A stretch of 9,710 nt of DNA from Pseudomonadota bacterium (GTDB lineage Bacteria; BMS3Abin14): NCBI GenBank assembly GCA_003229755.1, contig QIFJ01000074.1:1-9710 (forward strand), given 5' to 3'. Position numbers and translations under genes: made by a program. Positions 1-6,915 of this stretch are shown piece by piece. Each line of letters begins with the position of its first letter. The stretch's first letter is position 1. The notes under the pieces were generated by a model, which was not told the origin of the DNA, searched no databases, and saw only the letters and a list, made by a program, of their open reading frames with translations.

Positions 1-889
1 TGTGTCCTGTGGATCTGTAGTTCTCCGAAAGGGTGACTACCTTTGCTTCAGGGAAGTCTTTTTCAAAAGACAGGATATTGGTGATGTCCGCCCCTCTCCA
101 CATGTAAATACTCTGGTCGTCATCACCCACAACGCACAGGTTCCTTCGTTTCGAGGAGAGATGGCGTATGATCTGGTACTGGGCATGGTTTGTGTCCTGA
201 TACTCGTCTACAAGAATGTAGTGAAGCAGATCCTGGTAGCTTTTTATGATCTCCGGATGTTCCTCGAAAAGCCTGAATGTAAAAAAAAGCAGATCGTCGA
301 AATCCAGGGCATGTGAAGCGTGGAGCTTCTCATCGTATTTCCTGTACGCGCGTACGATCTTGTCCATCATCGGATCGCGCCTGACAAGACCCATCTCCTC
401 CATCTGGTCAGGATCGGTAAGGGCGTTTTTTGCCCTGCTTATCAGGTAAGCGGCCTTTCGGGCGGGCAGGACCTTCTCGTCAAGGTCCATCTCCTTTAAA
501 ATGTTCTTGATTATCTTGAGAGAATCGTTGTCGTCGGCTATCGTGAAATGACGGGAAACCCCCAGCTTTTCGGCGTTCTGGCGCAGGATCCTGACACAGG
601 CGGAGTGGAAGGTTGTTATCCAAACCGGCTTTCCCCGCTTTCCAACGAGCCCGATCACTCTCTCCCTCATCTCTCTCGCGGCCTTGTTTGTAAAAGTGAC
701 CGCCAGGATCGCGTAGGGGGGCACGTCCATTTCCTCTAAAAGATAGGCGATCCGGTAGGTGATAACCCTGGTCTTTCCGCTGCCGGCGCCGGCAAGGATC
801 AGGAGGGGACCTTCGACTGTTGTTACCGCTTCTGCCTGGTTGGGATTCAGGTCGTCGGGGTAAAAAGCCTTCTCAGTGCGTTGTTTCAT
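1..889 (-). CDS. pcrA: UvrD/PcrA-type DNA helicase, N-terminal 296 residues (runs off left edge)
   Basis: ATP-dependent 3'-5' DNA helicase of superfamily 1, acting in DNA repair and in clearing proteins from DNA. I translated the minus strand from the ATG at 889-887, and the frame is open to the window edge. Motifs appear in the expected order: Walker A AGAGSGKT at 33-40, motif Ia VTFTNKAAREM at 64-74, motif Ib TFHS at 93-96, LDFDDLL near 195-201, motif II DEYQDT at 228-233, motif III QSIYMWRG at 259-266, and motif IV ENYRST at 289-294. The C-terminal half (motifs V and VI) lies outside the window. The start overlaps the end of the upstream ClC gene by 17 nt, with only a weak AAGG ribosome site 12 nt before it, so expression probably depends on translational coupling. 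PcrA, UvrD and Rep cannot be told apart from this part, so the symbol is a best guess. Confidence 0.93.
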   Translation of the reverse strand, partial: MKQRTEKAFYPDDLNPNQAEAVTTVEGPLLILAGAGSGKTRVITYRIAYLLEEMDVPPYAILAVTFTNKAAREMRERVIGLVGKRGKPVWITTFHSACVRILRQNAEKLGVSRHFTIADDNDSLKIIKNILKEMDLDEKVLPARKAAYLISRAKNALTDPDQMEEMGLVRRDPMMDKIVRAYRKYDEKLHASHALDFDDLLFFTFRLFEEHPEIIKSYQDLLHYILVDEYQDTNHAQYQIIRHLSSKRRNLCVVGDDDQSIYMWRGADITNILSFEKDFPEAKVVTLSENYRSTGH

Positions 890-2645
890 ATCTGAAGATA
901 GCCTTGTTGTAGGCTGTGATAATATCCCGCCTGGTTAGTATGCCAACAAGCTTCTTCGGATCTCTGGAATCCACGACGGGGAGCTGTTCGACACTTCGAT
1001 ATGCGAGTTTGTTAAGAGCGTCCTTAAGGCTATCAGAAGGGGTAACTGAAGTGACACGGGTGGTTGCGATGTCCTTTGCCACAACGAGGTTCTCAAGTTC
1101 CGCTTCGAAAACATGCTGCCGGACATCCTGGAAGGACAGGATGCCGGTGAGCTCTCCCTCCCTGTTGATAATGGGGAAGTTGGAGTATTTACTCTGGGTG
1201 AAGTGCCTTGTGATCTCCCTGAAGGGCATGTCCTCCTGTATCACTTCTACATCCGAGGTCATGGCGTCGCGCACCTTTATGGACTGGAGAACGTTTACCT
1301 CACGGCCGGCTTCAATGGTGATTCCACGCTTGTGCAGCCTGATGGAGTATATGGAATGGGGAGACAGCCCGCGGATGACCAGATGGCTCATGATGCACGA
1401 CACCATAATGGGCAGAATAATATGGTAATCACCCGTCAGCTCGAAGAGGATCAGGATATTAGTCAGGGGAGCGTGGGCGGCTGCTGCCACCGTAGCCCCC
1501 ATGCCCACAAGGGCATAGGCCCCCTTTGTGGCTGTTATCGTGGGAAACAGGGTGTGCACAATGGAACCGAACGCACCTCCCAGCATGGCGCCTATATACA
1601 GGGACGGGGCGAAGACTCCCCCGGAACCTCCCGAGCCCAGCGTAAGAGATGTAGCCAGTATCTTCAGGAATATGAGTGTCAGCATGAGACCGAAGGCCAT
1701 CCTGCCCATAAGCGCGTCGCCCATGGATGTGTAACCATTGCCGAAGATCTGGGGAAAGACCAGGCCGATGGAACCCAGGATGAGCCCGCCGACGGCAGGT
1801 TTCAGCCACGGGTGAATAGTTACTTTTTCCTCGAAGAACTCCTCGGAGAAATCAAGCACATGAATAAACAGGAGGGCTGCCAGGCCTGCCATAAGTCCCA
1901 GAATTATATAGAAAACTATCTCCACCGGGTTCACCAGTTGGTAGAGGGGAACGGAAAAAGCGGGTTCGTTGCCCAGGAGATGCCGCGATATGGTGGTTGC
2001 GATAACTGAGGAGATGATGACAGGGCTGAAGGTGGCCACGTTCCAGTCACCGAGGATGATCTCCAGGGCGAAAAGTGACCCCGCTATGGGAGCGTTGAAA
2101 GTTGCGGCGATCCCTCCGGCAGCCCCGCACCCAAGGAGTGTCCTCACGTTGTTCGCGGACATCCTGAATATCTGTCCGGCAAAGGAGCCTATTGCGCTTC
2201 CGATCTGCGCGATTGGGCCTTCCCGCCCCGCTGATCCTCCCGAACCGATGCAGATAGCCGAGGCGATGGCTCTGATAAAGACGGTCCGTATCTTGAGCAC
2301 ACCGCCCTTGAGTACAACCGCTTCCATGACCTCCGGAACGCCGTGGCCCTTGGCTTCTTTCGGGAATATAGTGGAGATGGGCCCCAGCATGAGCCCGCCA
2401 AGCGCCGGCAGGAGGGGTATGAGAATACTTGTGATATCTCCCGCAATGTATCCGGTGTAGTCGCCCCAGTTCCACCAGAAACCGCCCTTTAACAGGCGGA
2501 TCAGCGATATAAAGCCCACGGCGCCAAGTCCGCTGAGGAGACCTACAAATATGGCCAGGACCATCAGCAGGGAACCTTCCGCGGTGAACGCGGTCTTGTA
2601 GCGCTCCTTTATGGTCTCCTTTATTTCGGGCTTTATGGCGGTCAC
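873..2645 (-). CDS. ClC-family chloride channel/anion transporter with C-terminal CBS pair
   Basis: Inner-membrane ClC anion channel or H+-coupled exchanger of 590 aa. The membrane domain covers about residues 25-437. Visible family motifs are GHGVP (100-104), GREGP (140-144, gating glutamate E142), GGVFAP (342-347) and Y433, which matches the central pore tyrosine of E. coli ClC (Tyr445). CBS domain 1 lies at about 457-515 and CBS domain 2 at about 522-583; such pairs usually bind adenine nucleotides and regulate transport. Two positions differ from E. coli ClC-ec1: the chloride-binding serine of GSGIP is His101, and the position of the internal proton glutamate (Glu203) is Ile196. Ion choice and proton coupling are therefore uncertain. 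The start codon is GTG (2645-2643), just 2 nt after the glmS stop, and GGAG in the glmS end serves as ribosome site. The gene ends inside the start of the helicase gene. Confidence 0.95.
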   Translation of the reverse strand: MTAIKPEIKETIKERYKTAFTAEGSLLMVLAIFVGLLSGLGAVGFISLIRLLKGGFWWNWGDYTGYIAGDITSILIPLLPALGGLMLGPISTIFPKEAKGHGVPEVMEAVVLKGGVLKIRTVFIRAIASAICIGSGGSAGREGPIAQIGSAIGSFAGQIFRMSANNVRTLLGCGAAGGIAATFNAPIAGSLFALEIILGDWNVATFSPVIISSVIATTISRHLLGNEPAFSVPLYQLVNPVEIVFYIILGLMAGLAALLFIHVLDFSEEFFEEKVTIHPWLKPAVGGLILGSIGLVFPQIFGNGYTSMGDALMGRMAFGLMLTLIFLKILATSLTLGSGGSGGVFAPSLYIGAMLGGAFGSIVHTLFPTITATKGAYALVGMGATVAAAAHAPLTNILILFELTGDYHIILPIMVSCIMSHLVIRGLSPHSIYSIRLHKRGITIEAGREVNVLQSIKVRDAMTSDVEVIQEDMPFREITRHFTQSKYSNFPIINREGELTGILSFQDVRQHVFEAELENLVVAKDIATTRVTSVTPSDSLKDALNKLAYRSVEQLPVVDSRDPKKLVGILTRRDIITAYNKAIFRYETTH

Positions 2646-2647
2646 GT

Positions 2648-4477
2648 TTACTCCACAGTTACGCTCTTCGCGAGATTTCTGGGTTGATCCACATCGGTGC
2701 CTTTTAACACAGCGACATGGTAGGCGAAAAGCTGCATGGGAAGCGTGGTCAGGATAGGTGACAGATAGGGGTCGGTGCGGGGGATCTTTATAACAGCATC
2801 AGCCTGCTCGGCCAGTATCGGGTCCTCATGGTCAGACACGGCTATGACCATGCCGCCTCGGGCCTTGACCTCCTCGATGTTGGCAAGCACTTTTTCATAA
2901 ACGGAATTCCTGGGAGCTAGAAATACCACTGGCATATTCTCATCGATGAGAGCGATCGGTCCGTGCTTCATCTCGCCGGCGGGGTAGCCTTCCGCGTGTA
3001 TATAACTTATTTCCTTCAGTTTGAGGGCTCCTTCGAGGGCGATGGGATAGTGAACACCCCGCCCGAGATAGAGGAAGTTCGAATATCGGTAAAATCTCCC
3101 GGCCAATTCCTCGATCTCTTTTTCTAACCCAAGTATCTCCTCTATCTGGTGGGGCAGGGCAAAGAGGTGGTCCAGAAGTTCTCTGGACCGGTCACTGGTG
3201 AGAACCCCGCGCTTCCTGCCTATGAAAATGGAGAGGAGCACGAGGCATGCCAACTGAGTCGTAAATGCCTTGGTGGATGCCACACCTATCTCCGGGCCTG
3301 CATGGGTATAGATAACGCCCGAGGACTCCCGCGTGATCATGCTACCCACGACGTTGCAGATGCAGACCACGGATGCGCCTTTTTCATTGCATTCCCGGAC
3401 AGCGGCTAAAGTATCGGCAGTCTCTCCGGATTGGGAGATCGCGATTGCCAGTGTCCGGTCGTTCAGAACTGGATTTCTGTAGCGGAACTCGGAACCGTAT
3501 TCCACACTGGTCGGAATACCCGCCAGGTTTTCCATAAGGAACTGGCCAACCAGGCCGGCGTGCCACGAGGTGCCGCAGGCGACGATAACGCACCTGTCCA
3601 GGTCCTGGATGAGGCTGTCGGGAAGCTCCAGGTCATCGAGTTGGACATCTCCCTCATCTTCAAAAAACCTGCCCCGAATAGTATCGGCAATGGCCTCGGG
3701 CTGTTCGTGTATCTCCTTTAGCATGAAGTGCTTGTAACCGCCCTTTTCCGCCATGATGGGATCCCAGGTGATATTCACCTCCTCGGCCTCCCGCGCCTTT
3801 CCTTCGAGGTCCGTGAATGTAGCGGTCTCGGAAGTTACGACTCCTATCTCACCCTCATTCAGGTATATGAAACGCCGTGTGTGGTGAAGAACCGCGGGAA
3901 TATCAGATGCGACGAACATCTCTCCCGAACCGATACCCACCACCAGGGGAGGGCCGCTGCGCGCAATGATCAGCTTTCCGGGTTCATCACTATGAAGGAC
4001 TACAAGGGCGTAAACGCCACTTATTTTTTTCAGCGCTTCCCTTACAGCTTCGGCCAGATCTTGGGTGTAGTTCTCTTCCACCAGGTGGGCGATAACCTCG
4101 GTGTCCGTTTCGGAAGCCATTTTATGGCCTTTAGCCAGGAGTTCGTCCCTCAGGTCCCGGTAGTTTTCAATGATGCCGTTGTGGACCAGGACCAGCTTTC
4201 CTGTGCAGTCCCTGTGGGGATGGGCATTTTCTTCGTTGGGCCTGCCATGGGTCGCCCATCGAGTGTGCCCGACTCCCATTGAGCCGTCGATGGGATCTTC
4301 AGACAGTACTTTTTCCAGTGAGCTTATCTTCCCCGCGCTCCTGCGCACCTGGAGGTCAGTTCCTTCCAGGACTGCCAGGCCTGCGGAATCATAACCCCGG
4401 TATTCCAGTTTCCTGAGACCGTCCATGAGGATCTTTGAAGCGCTACCGGAACCCACGTAGCCGACTATCCCGCACAT
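2648..4477 (-). CDS. glmS: Glutamine--fructose-6-phosphate aminotransferase (isomerizing)
   Basis: Cytosolic enzyme making glucosamine-6-phosphate from fructose-6-phosphate and glutamine, the first committed step to UDP-GlcNAc for peptidoglycan and LPS. It is complete at 609 aa, the same length as the E. coli enzyme. The N-terminal class II glutaminase domain begins MCGIVGYVG, with Cys2 as the nucleophile after Met removal, and also shows HTRWATHG (71-78), HNGIIEN (99-105) and SETDTE (122-127). Two SIS sugar-isomerase domains follow, with CGTSWHAG (301-308), SQSGETADT (349-357), E489 and H505. The end NLAKSVTVE carries the conserved lysine K604. The start overlaps the glmU stop by 1 nt (TGATG), with AAGGAAG upstream as ribosome site, so the two are translationally coupled. 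No leader space exists for a glmS ribozyme, so regulation must act at the operon promoter or elsewhere. Confidence 0.98.
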   Translation of the reverse strand: MCGIVGYVGSGSASKILMDGLRKLEYRGYDSAGLAVLEGTDLQVRRSAGKISSLEKVLSEDPIDGSMGVGHTRWATHGRPNEENAHPHRDCTGKLVLVHNGIIENYRDLRDELLAKGHKMASETDTEVIAHLVEENYTQDLAEAVREALKKISGVYALVVLHSDEPGKLIIARSGPPLVVGIGSGEMFVASDIPAVLHHTRRFIYLNEGEIGVVTSETATFTDLEGKAREAEEVNITWDPIMAEKGGYKHFMLKEIHEQPEAIADTIRGRFFEDEGDVQLDDLELPDSLIQDLDRCVIVACGTSWHAGLVGQFLMENLAGIPTSVEYGSEFRYRNPVLNDRTLAIAISQSGETADTLAAVRECNEKGASVVCICNVVGSMITRESSGVIYTHAGPEIGVASTKAFTTQLACLVLLSIFIGRKRGVLTSDRSRELLDHLFALPHQIEEILGLEKEIEELAGRFYRYSNFLYLGRGVHYPIALEGALKLKEISYIHAEGYPAGEMKHGPIALIDENMPVVFLAPRNSVYEKVLANIEEVKARGGMVIAVSDHEDPILAEQADAVIKIPRTDPYLSPILTTLPMQLFAYHVAVLKGTDVDQPRNLAKSVTVE

Positions 4478-5895
4478 CAGGTATCTTCCTTATCTTTGGC
4501 GGCTTTCTTCCTGAATTCGGGGGCCCAGTTCTCCTTTACCGTCTGCTTACCTCTTGCTATCCCCAGGGCTTCGGCCGGAACGTCCCGGGTGATCGTCGAT
4601 CCCGCTCCAACTATAGAGTTGTGTCCTATGCGGACCGGAGCCACCAGCATGGTGCCGCTGCCGATAAAAACGCCGTCCTCGATTACGGTCTTGTGCTTTG
4701 AAAAACCGTCGTAGTTACAGGTAACCGTACCGGCACCTATATTCACACCCTCCCCCAAGTCCGAATCACCGATATAAGTGAGGTGGGAAGCCTTGCTGCC
4801 TCTGCCGACGGTCGATTTTTTCACCTCCACGAAGTTGCCGATGCGAGAGTCCTCTTTCAGGTGGGTTCCCGGCCTGATGTGGGCAAAGGGTCCCACTGCC
4901 GCGCCCTTTTCAATGATGGAGTTATCTATGACAGAGTAGGGCCTGACAATGACATCCTCTCCGATGATGGAATCGCTTATCACCGCGCCGGGGTGGATAA
5001 CCGAACCCGTTCCTATCGAGGTTTCTCCATGTAGAACCGTCATGGGATGAAGCACTACATCAGGTTGGACCTTTACAGATTCGTCAACATATGTCGTCGC
5101 CGGATCCATGATTCGGACTCCTGAGTCCATCAGCTTCGTTAATATCTCATTTCGCATGACGACCTCCATGGCAGCAAGTTCAGCCAGAGTATTGATGCCC
5201 AGAGCCTGATCAGGGTCTTTAAGGGTGTGTGTAGTTACCGTCATTCCTGTCCCTGAAGCCGCCAAAACCAGATCGGTCAGGTAGTATTCACCCTGGGCGT
5301 TGTCGTTACTCAGGCGAGGAAGCTCCCCGGCCAGAAAGCGGGCGTCGAAGGCGTAGACGCCCATGTTTATCTCAGTTACCTCATTTTCGCCAGGTAACAG
5401 ATCCCTCTGTTCACGTATGGCGACAGGCTTTGTGTTCTCATCCCTTATTATTCTGCCGTATCCTGCAGGATCCTTAAGGTTCGAGGTAAGAACTGACACT
5501 GCCGCGCCGCTCTGCCTGTGGGATGCAAGGAGGCCGCTTACAGTCTCAGGCAGCAGCATGGGCACATCTCCGGACAGAACCAGGACAGCGCCAGGAAAAC
5601 CTGAAAAGAAGTCGAGACACTGCAGCAGAGCGTGTCCGGTTCCCTGTTGAGGATCCTGGATGACTATCTCATATTTGTCATTATCCTGCATGCAGGACTG
5701 AACGAGCTGGGCTCTGTGACCCAGAACCAGGACGATTTTCTGAGCGTCCAGATCTGCTGCCAGCGAGAGAGTATAGCTTATTAGAGGTTTTCCTCCAAGG
5801 GTGTGCAGAACCTTGGGAAGAGAGGACCTCATCCGCGTACCCTTGCCGGCGGCAAGGATAACAATTCTCAGTGAGTTTTCGTCAGGGGTTGCCAT
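4477..5895 (-). CDS. glmU: Bifunctional glucosamine-1-phosphate N-acetyltransferase / GlcNAc-1-phosphate uridylyltransferase
   Basis: Cytosolic bifunctional enzyme that acetylates glucosamine-1-phosphate using acetyl-CoA and then joins the product to UTP, giving UDP-GlcNAc. It is complete at 472 aa, slightly longer than the E. coli protein (456 aa). The N-terminal nucleotidyltransferase domain shows LAAGKGTRM (14-22), QQGTGHA (83-89), the metal-binding D110 in SGD and N235. The C-terminal left-handed beta-helix domain, from about residue 265, shows hexapeptide repeats. It carries KASHLTYIGD with the catalytic histidine H371 and NYDG at 394-397. The last 15 or so residues are charged (RKKAAKDKEDT) and probably disordered. 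This is the first gene of the operon. AAGGAG lies 14 nt before the ATG, a long spacing, but no later start keeps the nucleotide-binding loop in its usual place. Confidence 0.98.
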   Translation of the reverse strand: MATPDENSLRIVILAAGKGTRMRSSLPKVLHTLGGKPLISYTLSLAADLDAQKIVLVLGHRAQLVQSCMQDNDKYEIVIQDPQQGTGHALLQCLDFFSGFPGAVLVLSGDVPMLLPETVSGLLASHRQSGAAVSVLTSNLKDPAGYGRIIRDENTKPVAIREQRDLLPGENEVTEINMGVYAFDARFLAGELPRLSNDNAQGEYYLTDLVLAASGTGMTVTTHTLKDPDQALGINTLAELAAMEVVMRNEILTKLMDSGVRIMDPATTYVDESVKVQPDVVLHPMTVLHGETSIGTGSVIHPGAVISDSIIGEDVIVRPYSVIDNSIIEKGAAVGPFAHIRPGTHLKEDSRIGNFVEVKKSTVGRGSKASHLTYIGDSDLGEGVNIGAGTVTCNYDGFSKHKTVIEDGVFIGSGTMLVAPVRIGHNSIVGAGSTITRDVPAEALGIARGKQTVKENWAPEFRKKAAKDKEDT

Positions 5896-5954
5896 CTCTG
5901 TTACAACGACTCCTTGAACATGGAAGATCCAGGCGGCAGAACCGCAAGGATGGG

Positions 5955-5983
5955 ATTATTTCAGCAAGAATTTAGGCTGTCAA
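5955..5983 (-). promoter_or_regulatory. Sigma-70-type promoter of the glmU-glmS-clc-helicase operon
   Basis: On the minus strand there is a perfect -35 box TTGACA (5983-5978), exactly 17 nt of spacer, and AATAAT (5960-5955) as the -10 box. Transcription would start near 5948, giving a leader of about 50 nt before the glmU ATG at 5895. It is the only strong promoter I see upstream of the four minus-strand genes, which have no internal gaps, so it probably drives all of them. Confidence 0.75.
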
Positions 5984-6005
5984 GGGGGTGGTGCTTAGGG
6001 AGGAG

Positions 6006-6015
6006 GGGTATACCC
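6006..6015. repeat. 10-bp perfect palindrome GGGTATACCC
   Basis: A perfect 10-bp palindrome in the divergent intergenic region, 23 bp upstream of the -35 box of the glm operon promoter. It could be a regulator half-site pair, but a palindrome this short can arise by chance. Confidence 0.25.
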
Positions 6016-6017
6016 GC

Positions 6018-6084
6018 GTCCAACGTCCAAGGTCCAACGCCCAACGTAAATATTTCAGTCATTCATTTACTTGGGACTTGGGAC
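6018..6084. repeat. Degenerate heptanucleotide repeats, two arrays in opposite orientation
   Basis: Four consecutive 7-bp units lie at 6018-6045: GTCCAAC, GTCCAAG, GTCCAAC and GCCCAAC. Two further units, TTGGGAC and TTGGGAC, lie at 6071-6084 and are close to the reverse complement of the first set. GTAAAT (6046-6051) and ATTTAC (6065-6070) are also inverted. Transcripts across the region can therefore fold into a long imperfect hairpin (about 6032-6084). The same 7-bp family recurs at 8874-8901. Confidence 0.7.
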
Positions 6085-6105
6085 CCTGGCCGAAGGTTGG
6101 CCAGG
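6085..6105. repeat. 7-bp stem hairpin CCTGGCC / GGCCAGG
   Basis: Perfect 7-bp inverted repeat (6085-6091 and 6099-6105) with a 7-nt loop, directly after the heptamer arrays. A run of T (from about 6117) follows, but about 11 nt after the stem, which is too far for a normal rho-independent terminator. Its role is unknown. Confidence 0.5.
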
Positions 6106-6156
6106 CAGGAGCGAACTTTTTTTAGTCCAATTTCGAAACACCAAACTGTAAAGGTT

Positions 6157-6214
6157 TTGAAATAGGCAGCCTGTTCTGTTATCCTTCTGTATATCGATTA
6201 AATGGGTTTATAAT
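6157..6214 (+). promoter_or_regulatory. Candidate promoter(s) for the gene at 6247
   Basis: TTGAAA (6157-6162) is followed after 17 nt by TATCCT (6180-6185), matching the sigma-70 consensus at 5 and 4 of 6 positions. A separate perfect TATAAT lies at 6209-6214 but has only a poor -35 match 18 nt upstream (TTCTGT). Either could start a transcript shortly before the ATG at 6247. Confidence 0.45.
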
Positions 6215-6246
6215 CTTTTTTCCGGAGTATTTTCACGTCAGGGGAC

Positions 6247-6795
6247 ATGGTAAACCGTATTCAGAAGCTGGAAAATAACATCAACCTGCTGAAGGCTCAG
6301 TACGATCAATATTTTATGGGTGTACTGAAAACTTCGCCTTCAAGATTGGCTGATGAAGTGGCAAAAGAAGTAAGAGCGATGGCTACTACTAAAGCTCCGA
6401 ATACCGCTCTTCAGTTCAGGCTTCAGCAGGTGATAGCCAGATACAATACTTACCTGAATTTCTGGCAGAGAAACCTGCGGGATCTGGAAGAGGGAAAGAA
6501 CGTCCGCCGCAGGGATTCTGATTTGGCCCTTGCCCGGGCCAGGAATGGCATATTCGAGATTAGTTCTACGGAAACTGATCGTGTTCTCGTAGAATCGCTT
6601 TACCGCAAAATCACCCAGGAATACAGGGGCCTGGGAAGCAGGCAGGTCCCCGATCTGCCCAGGGTAAGGGAGATGGTGAAACAGCAAACTGATTCTATCA
6701 AGGAGAAGTATAAATGCTCCAGCGTTGAATACAGGGTTGTTGTGGAGGACGGAAAGGTCAAGATCAAGGCCAATCCAATTATGGGAGAAAAATAG
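6247..6795 (+). CDS. Hypothetical protein resembling the MXAN_5187 C-terminal domain
   Basis: Cytosolic-looking protein of 182 aa with no signal peptide or membrane segment. Its layout matches what I recall of the MXAN_5187 C-terminal domain of deltaproteobacteria. The N-terminal helix has LENNINLLKAQYDQYFMG (8-25). A central block has NTALQFRLQQVIARYNTYLNFWQRN, about residues 51-75, followed by LRDLEEG. The C-terminal block reads SVEYRVVVEDGKVKIKANP. Function is unknown; the helical, charge-rich N-terminal two thirds suggest a coiled coil or a protein-binding role. It is divergent from the glm operon. The G-rich ribosome site (AGGGGA) ends only 1 nt before the ATG, which is unusually close, so the true start may be a later codon. 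Family assignment is from memory of the motif pattern, not from a search. Confidence 0.8.
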   Translation: MVNRIQKLENNINLLKAQYDQYFMGVLKTSPSRLADEVAKEVRAMATTKAPNTALQFRLQQVIARYNTYLNFWQRNLRDLEEGKNVRRRDSDLALARARNGIFEISSTETDRVLVESLYRKITQEYRGLGSRQVPDLPRVREMVKQQTDSIKEKYKCSSVEYRVVVEDGKVKIKANPIMGEK

Positions 6796-6826
6796 ATGGG
6801 TTGTTCCAAGGTTGCTGATCTGTAAG

Positions 6827-6905
6827 GGGGTCAGACCTCACATTCTTACCTTTTCAATAGTTAAACAGATAATTGACAAAAAGTAAGAATGTGAGGTCTG
6901 ACCCC
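6827..6905. mobile_element. Palindromic REPIN/MITE-like element with perfect 23-bp arms
   Basis: The left arm (6827-6849, beginning GGGGTCAGACC) and right arm (6883-6905, ending GGTCTGACCCC) are perfect reverse complements over 23 bp. After one mismatch another 4 bp pair (6851-6854 with 6878-6881), leaving an AT-rich loop of about 23 nt. No coding capacity fits inside. Arms ending in GGTCTGACCCC resemble, as I recall, the palindromes mobilised by REP-associated (RAYT, IS200-like) tyrosine transposases. No target-site duplication is clear. A perfect TTGACA sits in the loop (6873-6878), but I see no -10 box at the right distance. Confidence 0.7.
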
Positions 6906-6915
6906 ATGACCCCAT
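6900..6915 (+). repeat. Tandem octamer GACCCCAT x2 at the palindrome/start-codon junction
   Basis: GACCCCAT occurs twice in a row (6900-6907 and 6908-6915), followed by GACC. The first copy contains the end of the palindrome arm and the second contains the first two bases of the ATG at 6914. It looks like a slippage duplication or a junction scar and occupies the place where a ribosome site would be expected. Confidence 0.6.

Larger units (their letters stand above)
5896..6246. other. Divergent 351-nt intergenic region between glmU and the gene at 6247
   Basis: Holds the minus-strand operon promoter (5955-5983), the GGGTATACCC palindrome, heptamer arrays and hairpins (6018-6105), and plus-strand promoter candidates (6157-6214). 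An open frame at 5914-6165 (+) runs through the repeats and has no family-like sequence, so I do not call a gene here. Confidence 0.7.

Noticed and set aside
1113..2009. Long plus-strand open frame (298 codons) opposite the ClC gene
   Set aside because: It is antisense to a clearly conserved ClC sequence, its product is rich in His, Gln, Gly and Cys with no family pattern, and it has no ribosome site. It is a shadow frame.
3728..4282. Plus-strand open frame opposite glmS
   Set aside because: It lies entirely over conserved glmS codons and has no initiation signal or recognisable protein pattern.
4478..4600. glmS ribozyme/riboswitch upstream of glmS
   Set aside because: glmU overlaps glmS directly, leaving no untranslated leader, and that ribozyme is typical of Firmicutes.
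6018..6045. CRISPR-like or iteron array
   Set aside because: The units are 7 bp with no spacers, degenerate, and few. There are no cas or rep genes nearby.
5914..6165. Possible 83-codon gene in the divergent gap
   Set aside because: It reads through the operon promoter, the heptamer arrays and a hairpin, and the product has no family-like composition.
6873..6901. Promoter inside the palindromic element
   Set aside because: TTGACA is perfect, but nothing resembling a -10 box lies 15-19 nt downstream.
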